Source: Coenobita brevimanus (Eukaryota > Arthropoda > Malacostraca > Decapoda > Coenobitidae). From it: a stretch of 64,000 nucleotides of DNA. Position numbers and translations under genes: made by a program. The stretch lies in assembly GCA_032717465.1 (NCBI GenBank), contig CM064690.1, forward strand, positions 25,873,153 to 25,937,152. Reading direction: 5' to 3'. The notes beneath the pieces were generated by a model. That model did no database searches, had not been told where the DNA came from, and saw only the letters and a list, made by a program, of their open reading frames with translations. Of the stretch, positions 56,640 to 64,000 are shown piece after piece. The stretch's first letter is position 1. Each line of letters begins with the position of its first letter.

Positions 56640-57715
56640 TATTTTTACAAAGGCCACACGGATTTTTTTTTTTTTTTTTTTTGGACAAGGATTTATTTAA
56701 TTTTTTGCTAAGGCCACACGGATTTATCTTATTTTTTTTGCTAAGGTCACACGGATTTATTTTATTTTTTTGCTAAGGCCACGTGGATTTATTTAACTTT
56801 TTGCTAAGGCCACACGGATTTATCTATTTATTTTTTGCAAAGGTCATATGGATTTACTTTATTTTTTGCTAGGGCTACATGGATTTATTTTATTTTTTTG
56901 CTAAGGCTACATGGATTTATTTTATTTTTTTGCTAAGGCTACATGGATTTATTTTACTTTTTTTGCTAAGGCTACATGGATTTATTTTATTTTTTTTGCT
57001 AAGGCTACATGGATTTATTTTATTTTTTTGCTAAGGTCACACGGATTTATTTATTTTTTTGCTAAGGTCATATGGATTTATTTTATTTTTTTGCTACGGC
57101 TACATGGATTTATTTCATTTTTTTTGCTAAGGCTACACGGATTTATTTTATTTTTTTGCTAAGGCTACATAGATTTATTTATTTTTTGCAAAGGTCATTT
57201 GGATTTACTTTATTTCTTGCTAGGGCTACACGGATTTATTTGATCATTTTGCTAAGGTCACACGGATTTATTTATTTTTTTGCTAAGGCTACATGGATTT
57301 ATTTTATTATTTTGCTAAGGCTACCTGGATTTATTTTATTTTTTTGCTAAGGTCACACGGATTTATTTTTTTTTTGCTATGGCCACAGGGATTTATTTCA
57401 TTTTTTGGTAAGGTCACATGGATTTATTTTTTTGCTAAGGCTACATGGATTTATTTTATTTTTTTGCTAAGGCCACACGGATTTATCTTATTTTTTTTAC
57501 CAAGGCCACGCGGATTTATTTCACTTTTTGCTAAGGTCACACGGATTTATTTTCTTTTCTTTTTTCTAAGGCCACACGGATTTATTTCTTTATTTTTTCT
57601 AGGGCCACGCGGATTTATTTATCTCTGCTACGGATTAATTTTGTTTTTTGCTACGTATTTATTATCACACGGATTTAAGGATTTATTTTCTTCTCTAAGG
57701 CCACACGGATTTATG
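56640..57715 (+). repeat. ~31 bp AT-rich minisatellite, 1.1 kb
   Basis: Units TTTTTTTGCTAAGGCCACAC plus GGATTTATTTTA, about 35 copies. Variants include GGCTACATGG, GGTCACACGG and GGTCATATGG. Frames of 83-180 codons with repeating Ile-Tyr-Phe-Ile-Phe/Ala-Lys-Ala-Thr are artefacts. Confidence 0.95.
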
Positions 57716-57788
57716 CAGCTTCGGGGGAAAGAACTCGGAGTGAAGGGTCAATCCGTTTATACATTTTTTTTCACTATTCTCGCTGCCT

Positions 57789-57940
57789 CCAGACGATTTT
57801 TATTCATTATTCAAAGTAGATTTCTGGCTATTTAGGGATTAATAATTGCTGCACCTAAATCCCCCTCCCCCCCAATTCTAGCAGCCTCTCTAGAACGTGG
57901 ATATAATAACCTGGAGACAGCAGGGGTTATAGCCATCCCC
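57789..57940 (+). mobile_element. Degenerate R1 element
   Basis: CCAGACGATTTTTATTCATT, followed by TTAGGGATTAATAATTGC and a decayed right end (ATATAATAACCTGGAGAC). Confidence 0.5.
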
Positions 57941-58064
57941 TCATGTGATGAAGTTCCCAAGTTTAAAAAAAGAATCGTGTGGAAATAATGAGGGGAAAAA
58001 AGTCATCATACTGAATGGGTACGATGGCTTTATGACGTGCAGTTGGCCACACATGCACCTGGGA

Positions 58065-58067
<3 letters not shown>

Positions 58068-58131
<64 letters not shown>
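58068..58131 (+). repeat. (GT)n next to the LINE 3' end
   Basis: About 32 GT units in direct contact with the terminal 14-mers of the LINE. Confidence 0.96.
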
Positions 58132-58134
<3 letters not shown>

Positions 58135-58321
58135 TTACCTATTTGTATTTACCTATTTGTAGTATACAGGAATTGAGCAATGCTCGTGTTGTCCTGTCTC
58201 CATATCCACATTTATCAAGTCTACCTTTACACACATGAATGTTTTTCTCATGCACCACCTCTTTGTCTAAGTCGTTCCAAATATTTAAGAATATACCTAA
58301 TTGTGATATACACGGAATGTA
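58132..58321 (-). mobile_element. LINE 3' UTR and terminal tandem 14-mers
   Basis: About 190 bp lie between the ORF2 stop and the element's end. The terminal AAATAGGTAAATAC repeats abut the (CA)n strand of the neighbouring microsatellite. The region contains GGAGACAGGACAACACGAGC, a segment familiar from dispersed decapod repeats. Confidence 0.75.
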
Positions 58322-60207
58322 CTATGCTCGTGGGTTTCCGTCGCTGTTTCTCAATAAGTCGAATTTAACTTTAAACTCGTTTATGTTTTTAGACTGGACG
58401 ATCTCTTTGTCCAGGCTATTCCATAAGTCTATACTTCTGTAAGGAAAGCTATATTTCTTGATATCCTTCAAACAGCTTGACTTTTTCAATTTCATTCCAT
58501 GTCCTCTTGTTGCTCTCTTATCCCATACAAACAGATCTTCTTTGTCAATTTTATCTACTCCCACCAAGGTCCTGAACACCGCAATCATGTCTCCCCTCTT
58601 TCTCCTTTCCTCTAACGAAGGCAAATCCAGTTTTTCCAGCCTCTCTCTGTATGACAGGTCTGTCAGACTGGGGACCATCTTGGTTGCTGTTCTTTGTATT
58701 CTCTCAATCTTGTTTATATCTTTCTTTTTGTGTGGGGACCACACTACCGCTGCATATTCTAACCTGGGGCGGATCATGGCCACTATCAATTTTTTCATCA
58801 TTTCCTCATCCATATAATGAAATGCTACTCTTATGTTAGTCAAGAGCTTATAAGTCTCTCCAACTATCTTGTTAATGTGCTTTTCTGGTGACAAACTATC
58901 TTGGACCAGCACTCCCAAATCTTTCTCTTCTCTCCTTTTTGTGATTAATTCATTACCCAAAAAATAATTCAGTGATGGTCTCCTGGTACTTTTACCCATT
59001 TCCAATATTTTACATTTCTTTACATTAAATTTCATTTCCCACGTCCGGCTCCAATTGTGTATCCTATCCAAATCCTCCTGCAGTATTTTACAATCCTCCT
59101 CAACCTCTATCTTCCTCAAGATCTTTACATCATCAGCAAACAGACTCGCATAACTGTTCACTTCATCTACCATATCATTTACGTAAATCAGGAACATTAC
59201 TGGCGCCAACACTGAGCCTTGAGGGACTCCACTTGTTACTTCCCTCCATCCAGACATCTTTTCCTTTATTACTGTCCTCATTTGTCTGTCTCTCAAAAAG
59301 TCTCTCATCCATTCCAGAAGTTTCCCCTTTAGTCCTCCTATATATTCTAGTTTCCACATTAGTCTCTTATGAGGTACCTTGTCAAAGGCCTTCTCTAAGT
59401 CTAAGTACACACAATCCACCCAACCATCTCTCTCCTGTACCACATCAATCGCTCTTGAGTAAAAGCTCAACAAGTTTGAAACACATGACCTTCCACTTCT
59501 GAATCCAAACTGACATTCAGCCAAAATATTCATCTCTTCCAGATATTTTATCCATCTGTCTTTCAGGATTCTCTCACACAATTTTGCGACCATGCTGGTT
59601 AGAGACACTGGTCTATAATTCAGGGGTTCTTCCCTGTTTCCTCCCTTGTAAATTGGTACCACATTTGCCCTCTTCCATTCTTTTGGCACTTTCCCCTCTT
59701 CCAGTGAGCATACAATTAAGCTGTGAATTTTATCCGCCAGTTGTTCTCTCCATTCCTTCAGTACCCAATTAGAAATTCCATCAGGTCCTGGGGCTTTCCT
59801 TACATCTTGAGTTTCCAGTAATTTATACACTTCCTGCACCTCCACTTTTATATCTTTCATCACCGGAACATTTCTAATCACTCCCTCCCCTTCCACAAGC
59901 TCCTTTTCTTTAGTGAAAACTGACTGGAAACGTTTGTTCATTATTTCTGCTTGCATTGCCGCATCATTAAAGACCTCTCCATCTACTTTCAGCTTGGTGA
60001 TTCCTTCCTTTTGTTTCAGTTTGCCATTAACAAATCTATAAAACAGTTTGGGTTCATCCTTGCATTTGTCAATTATACCTTTTTCAAAATTCCTTTCTTC
60101 TTCCCTACGTATTCTTGTGTATTCGTTTCTTGTTCTTTTATATTCTTCCTTTGTTCTGTCGTTACCTCTCTTTCTCCAATTGTTCCACGCCTTATCTCTC
60201 TCTTTTG
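58322..60207 (-). pseudogene. LINE ORF2, reverse transcriptase part
   Basis: The open frame has a convenient Met at 59956, but it runs upstream without stops to about 60207, so that Met is probably internal. Counting from it, motifs are APGPDG (54-60), NYRPVSL (113-119), GFRSGRS (151-157), motif A YLDLEKAFD (184-192, catalytic Asp), motif B SGVPQGS (242-248) and motif C FADD (273-276). All catalytic Asp residues are present. The C-terminal region carries RPRLEYAAVVWSP and RRKRGDMIAVFRTL blocks, as in CR1/Jockey-group elements, and ends in WNSLDKEIV...FK. Upstream of the Met lies a REEERNFEKG...PKLFYRFVNGK linker typical of these ORF2 proteins. The frame is offset from the endonuclease frame by indels near 60170-60200, in an AAAAGAGAGAGA tract. 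Not a host gene. Confidence 0.93.
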
Positions 60208-61337
60208 GCTATCATACACCTTCTATTAAACCACTCCTTTTTCCTGTTTTCTTTCCCTCTTACTCTTGGTACAAATTTTTCCACTCCCAAATTATAGAGG
60301 TCTAGAAAGATATCCCACTTCCTCTGTATCTCTCTTGTTTCTCTGAATTTTCTCCAATCCGCATTTTCAAAAAAGTTTCTCAATCCTGTAAAATTTGCTT
60401 TGCCAAAGTTGTGTCTTCCCTGTCTATGAAGCTCGTCTCTTGGCTCGACGTTTCCTATTAACATCTGGAACTCAATGACCACGTGATCACTTTTTCCCAA
60501 AGGACAGAGATATTCCAATGATTCTATTACATCAGGTTCTTTGGTGAACAGTAAATCTAACCTTGCTGGTGTGTCCTCACCTCGAAACCGTGTCTCTTCT
60601 TTGACCCACTGCGTCATCACATTATTCATTATTATATTTAATAACATAGTACCCCACGAATCCTCGCCGCCTCCCGAGTACCATTCCTCCCAGTTCACCT
60701 CTTTACAATTAAAGTCACCCACCAAAATTATATTATTGCTTTTCTCAATTATTTTTTGCAAGTAGCTAGCCATATCTGACAACATCTCATGGTATTCGTC
60801 ATCCTTCCATGCTCTTGTCTTTGGGGGAACATACACTACCGCCATATCTCTCTTAACATTCTCTCCAGTTTCTAATTTCATATATATCACTTCAGCCCTG
60901 CCTTCTCCCATTTCCACAGTATCTACATTTATGTTGTTCTTCACTGCTATCATCACTCCTCCTCCCTTTTTTCTTTTCTGTCTTTTTCTCCACAGTTTGT
61001 ATTTACCATCTCCCAAATGAACATCAATATCTTCTCTTAATTTGGTCTCTACAAAGCACATGACATCAGGTTCATGTTCTCTCAAGAAATCATTAATTTC
61101 GATCCTTGTCGATATGAAACCATCAACATTAGTATATATCACCTTCAAATTATTTTTGACATTATTAATACCCTCTTCTCTCCTACTCTCTGTCCGTACC
61201 ACTTCCTCAACTTCTGATCTTTCACAACCATCCCCCCTAATTTCCTTCACTTCTATTTCCTTAAATACCATTTCCTTACTTTCATATCCAATACTCTCCA
61301 AAAAAAGTATTACGTTCTTCCTCTGTCCTCTTATCAT
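60192..61337 (-). pseudogene. LINE ORF2, endonuclease part
   Basis: This 381-codon frame encodes an exonuclease-endonuclease-phosphatase (AP endonuclease-like) domain, which nicks target DNA for target-primed reverse transcription. Visible motifs are YTNVDG (68-73), the metal-binding Glu in FVETKL (95-100), GDFN (207-210), RLDLLFT (259-265) and the catalytic SDH (283-285). The first ~60 residues are a charged leader. The Met start overlaps the end of ORF1 by 56 bp in another frame, a usual ORF1/ORF2 arrangement. The frame ends early at a TAA inside a GA-rich tract. A DKAWNNWRK stretch just beyond, in a third frame, suggests two separate small indels between endonuclease and RT. Confidence 0.92.
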
Positions 61338-62144
61338 TTTTTTCCTTTACTTCTTCCTTTAATGATTTTAAAGCTTCTCTTTCTTCTTCATTCAGATCTT
61401 TTCTTATTATAATATTTTCCATCCCCGCCTCTTTGCTTAATTTCCAGGTCACTTTAAGTATCTCATTTATTACACTTTCTGATGTAAACTTGACTCTCAT
61501 TGGTCTTGTTTCCCCTTTCTTATAAGGCCCTATCCTCCTTACTTCCTCAATTTCTTTTACCCACTTGTTTCCTTCGGGGTCAATCTTGCCTAATATTCCT
61601 CTCACCATGTTCGTGTCTCTCTCGAGTCTTGCGAACCTAACCTTTTCTTCCTCTTCCCTGTTTCCAAATACTATCACACATCTGTTCCTTTCTACAGTTT
61701 CTCTCACTATTTTCTCTTTTTCTTCAGTATTTTCACTACATTTTCTTCCATTTCTTTCTTGTTCATTTCCCTTTCTTCCTGGATGATCTCTCTTAAGCTG
61801 ACCACTTCTTTCTGTTCTTCCTCTACGTGTGCCCACTTTGCCTTGTGTTCTTCTAGTACATTACTCACCTTCTCCGTTTTATTAGTACTCTCTTCAAGTT
61901 TCCTCCTCAGTTCAACATTTTCCCGCTTCAAATTCTTAATCTCTTCATTGGCTGTTTCGTTGGACTGGATTAGACTCTGTATGGTGGTTTCCGTATTTCC
62001 TGACACATCCTTTATCACTAGATTCTCTACTTTTTTTTCGAGTTCACTAATCCTCATAATTAATGTTTTCACTAGGTCCATGACATTAGTATTAGCATCA
62101 AATCCTTGAAATTCCATTCCCTCATTGTTTACATTTTCGGCCAT
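61282..62144 (-). pseudogene. LINE ORF1 (coiled-coil nucleic-acid-binding protein), frameshifted
   Basis: The N-terminal half (starting at the Met at 62144, or at 62162 six codons upstream) has a long heptad-rich coiled coil: ISELEKKVENL, then EEIKNLKRENVELRRKLEES and VSLREIIQEEREMNKKEMEENV. It stops at 61707 in an AAGAAAAAGAGAAAA tract. The C-terminal half continues in another frame, from about 61740 to 61282. It has VIVFGNREEEEKVRFARLERD, VRRIGPYKKGETRPMRVKF and IIIRKDLNEEERE, resembling the RRM plus C-terminal domain layout of LINE ORF1 proteins (R-P-h-R-V-x-F, then D-L-x-x-x-x-R). It would coat element RNA and act as chaperone. The two halves overlap between 61707 and about 61740, consistent with one small indel in the A/G run. 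Confidence 0.8.
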
Positions 62145-62384
62145 CTTTAACGTACCGATCAAGTACCTAAACAGCTGTTACCAATAAGCCACAAACATTC
62201 ATGTATACTATTGCCAACAAATCTTTACATTTTTGGTAGTCTACCAACTTTCATTATTTTAAATTTAAAGAAAGACCCTAGGAGACAGGACAGACAAAAT
62301 TCCTGAAACTACTCAAGGTCAGGAGCGATGCCTTGGACGTCCTCTCTCTCCGGCTGTTCGTGTGTGTGTGTGTGTGTGTGTAGA

Positions 62385-62479
62385 GGTCTACCCATAATTT
62401 CCAACGTTCATGCTTTTTTTTTACTCAAGGAAGAAGGAACCAAAGGCCAGACGCCCGCAAGATTGTCCCCGCCACGAAA

Positions 62480-62480
<1 letters not shown>
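62385..62480 (+). repeat. R5 3' module
   Basis: CAAGGAAGAAGGAACCAAAG, GCCAGACGCCCGCAAG, matching 38124-38160. It lies just outside the 5' end of the LINE. Confidence 0.65.
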
Positions 62481-62484
<4 letters not shown>

Positions 62485-62514
<30 letters not shown>

Positions 62515-62520
62515 GTGAGA
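62485..62520 (+). repeat. (GA)n
   Basis: GA units with one GGGA interruption. Confidence 0.93.
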
Positions 62521-62529
62521 TTTAAGATC

Positions 62530-63150
62530 CGTTCATTACTTACTCATTTCAGCTAATACTGGACACCTCCCTTCATTCAGGGTCCGTATCACCCACTAAC
62601 AATCGAGTTATTCCAGGGTTGCCAAGTGTACCCAACTGCTACGCCGCTACTACACACTGACGCTGTCCCAGGTTTATGTGCTGCCAACCGTACATCAACA
62701 AATCTGAAGTTGTTGGAAAAAATTAATGTTAAAAATGTAAGCAGAACAAATTTTATATATACACTTCAAGACAATGGTGCGTTCCTTTGCATTTCTCGGT
62801 ATATTGTCACCGTTAATTCCAAAATCGACATTTTTTGTATGTCCGTAGCTAGTAGTCGTAATCTCTGAGCGATATTTTTCATGTTCCAAAAATCCTACGC
62901 TTCCAACTTCTGCTCGTTCAAAGAGATTAAAAATAGCCCCTACGTCACCTGTACATAAGGACCACTGGCGGGATTTTTCGAAGGTGTTCACGATTAAACC
63001 TTCTCGTAACGCAGGTTTTGATTTGCAGGAAGGGGAGAGAGAGAGAGAGAGAGAGAGAGAATGGGAAGCTTCTGTACCCTACTTCCTTCATCCTACAAAA
63101 AATACATAGCACAAGGCCGGATCCAGTACCTTGGAGGACGGGGGGAGAGG
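62530..63150. other. Mostly unique stretch, unassigned
   Basis: Two overlapping frames (+ 62626-62868, 80 codons; - 62695-62991, 98 codons) lack recognisable domains. (GA)n at 63036-63060. Confidence 0.35.
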
Positions 63151-63162
63151 GCAGCGTGATTC

Positions 63163-63535
63163 CTAGCAGGTTGGCAAGTTTAATTATTGACTAGGTTGGC
63201 AAGTTTAATTATTGATACTGACTTATTACCAAATCCCTGAAATTTTAGTAACAAATCCATCAAATTTTATTACCAAATCCCTCATTTTTATTTCCTAAAT
63301 CTCTCAAAGTTTATTATTAAATCTTAACTTTAGTATTTAATCCCTCTATATTTATTATTAAATCCCCTCAAAATTTATTATCAAGTCGCTCAAAACTTAT
63401 TGTTAAATCCCTCAAAATTTATTACGAAATCTAAAAATTTATTACCAAACCTCTCCAATTTTAGTACCAAATACCTCCAATGTTATTATCAAATCCCTCA
63501 AATTTTATTATTAAATGCCCCCCCCCTTTTTAAAA
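63163..63535 (+). repeat. AGGTTGGCAAGTTTAATTAT duplication and ~25 bp AT-rich minisatellite
   Basis: A 30 bp duplication at 63168-63222, then diverged ACCAAATCCCTCAAATTTTA-type units, about 11 copies, to 63515. Confidence 0.85.
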
Positions 63536-63753
63536 ATTCTGTGACGGCAATTAAGTACGATACCTACAGTACATATCCAGGTAAATAACGTGGTTCTTCT
63601 ATCATATGAAAAGTATTGTAATCAGTCGAAAAAAAATGAGTGCGTGTCCACCCCCCCATCCATGCCTAAAAATCTCATAGCATTTTCCTTAATGTAACTA
63701 AGATTTTTGGGAGACAGAACGAAAAATATTGAAGACTCTAACATTCTCCTTGG

Positions 63754-63962
63754 GCGGTATTCCTGTGTGGTTAGGAAATTTACTAACACCTGTTCCTCGA
63801 TGGTTTATTTCTGAATCTGCTCCGATATTATATTCTTGTGTGTTATGCAATCTGTGTCTATTTTAAGAGATATAAAGAGCAAAAAACTAAGATATTCAGG
63901 GGTGGTTTGGAAAATAAATCGCTTAGGAAGTGGTGCTAGGGAGCCCACGAGAACACTGGCCC
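63754..63962. mobile_element. Palindromic R3 repeat, copy 3
   Basis: Left arm GCGGTATTCCTGTGTGGTTA, CACCTGTTCCTCGATGG and TTTATTTCTG. Right arm from 63910, AAAATAAATCGCTTAGGAAG, TGGTGCTAGGGAGCCCACGA. The right arm matches copy 1 closely. Confidence 0.7.
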
Positions 63963-64000
63963 TTGTCCTTCCTGCAAGTCAAATTCCGAGTTAAGGGAGA

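Larger units (their letters stand above)
58132..62330 (-). mobile_element. Nearly full-length CR1/Jockey-group LINE, frameshifted
   Basis: This non-LTR retrotransposon of about 4.2 kb lies on the - strand. In element order it has a 5' leader, ORF1 (coiled coil plus nucleic-acid-binding-like domain), ORF2 (AP-like endonuclease, then reverse transcriptase) and a 3' UTR. The 3' end is two copies of the 14-mer AAATAGGTAAATAC running straight into a (CA)n microsatellite (58068-58131 on +). Short 3' tandem repeats in place of poly(A) are typical of CR1-type LINEs, and this 3' sequence resembles a common decapod repeat. The 5' boundary is uncertain: ORF1 starts near 62144 and LINE-like sequence fades by about 62330. 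I could not define target-site duplications. ORF1 has one frameshift and ORF2 one or two, so this copy is probably immobile. Confidence 0.9.

Noticed and set aside
56911..57835. Apparent membrane protein with repeated aromatic segments
   Set aside because: The hydrophobic periodicity is the translation of the ~31 bp AT-rich minisatellite; the frame shifts between units.
59175..61786. Several + strand open frames of 60-120 codons across the LINE
   Set aside because: They are antisense shadows of the LINE ORFs, rich in Ser/Leu/Phe.
58132..62330. Integrated virus
   Set aside because: AP-type endonuclease, coiled-coil ORF1, RT motif order and 3' tandem repeats fit a non-LTR retrotransposon; there is no integrase, protease, envelope or capsid.
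62626..62991. Overlapping + and - frames as small genes
   Set aside because: No domain, no splice or promoter evidence, and the two strands compete; left as unassigned.

Overview
The window looks like nuclear DNA of a decapod crustacean, most likely a crab. It has extreme microsatellite density, spliceosomal introns, a crustacean-type CR1/Jockey LINE, and a protein fragment of the arthropod Beaten path (Beat) family. No prokaryotic gene, operon, CRISPR array, rRNA or tRNA was recognised. Most long open frames here are simple-sequence translations (Ser-Leu, His-Thr, Cys-Val, Arg-Glu) and were not called as genes.

One cellular gene is supported. It is the 3' part of a Beat-like immunoglobulin gene on the + strand, with four coding exons at 34517-34649, 36040-36173, 48034-48271 and 52562-52665. 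The splice phases fit exactly (0/+1, +1/0, 0/+1, +1/stop). Together they encode 202 residues: the end of Ig domain 1, all of Ig domain 2, a poly-Gly linker, a short hydrophobic segment and a stop. The signal peptide and first half of Ig1 were not found and should lie upstream. The third intron is 11.9 kb and is made almost entirely of satellites. Two exons have truncated copies of their acceptor side upstream: 33395 for the exon at 34517, and 47879 for the exon at 48034.

Layout: 1-33 kb is intergenic or upstream-intron DNA. It consists of CT/GA, CA/GT and trinucleotide microsatellites, minisatellites, polypyrimidine tracts, a fossil LINE 3' end (29791-30030) and dispersed repeats. 33.4-52.7 kb is the Beat-like gene. 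52.7-57.9 kb is rich in dispersed palindromic repeats and tandem arrays derived from them. 58.1-62.3 kb is a nearly full-length but frameshifted LINE on the - strand. 62.3-64 kb holds mixed unique and repeat DNA.

The most notable repeat signal is a dispersed family built on CCAGACGATTTTATTCAGC and its reverse complement. There are about 35 recognisable copies, several in inverted pairs about 110 bp apart. At three loci it adjoins a second ~200 bp repeat through a trinucleotide tract, which suggests one composite short element. Two tandem arrays (54400-54620 and 55747-56050) have grown from its ends. A second palindromic family occurs three times (42.5, 53.0 and 63.8 kb). I found no defence, toxin or biosynthetic system. 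The candidates for something undescribed are these repeat families and the repeated exon-acceptor duplications.
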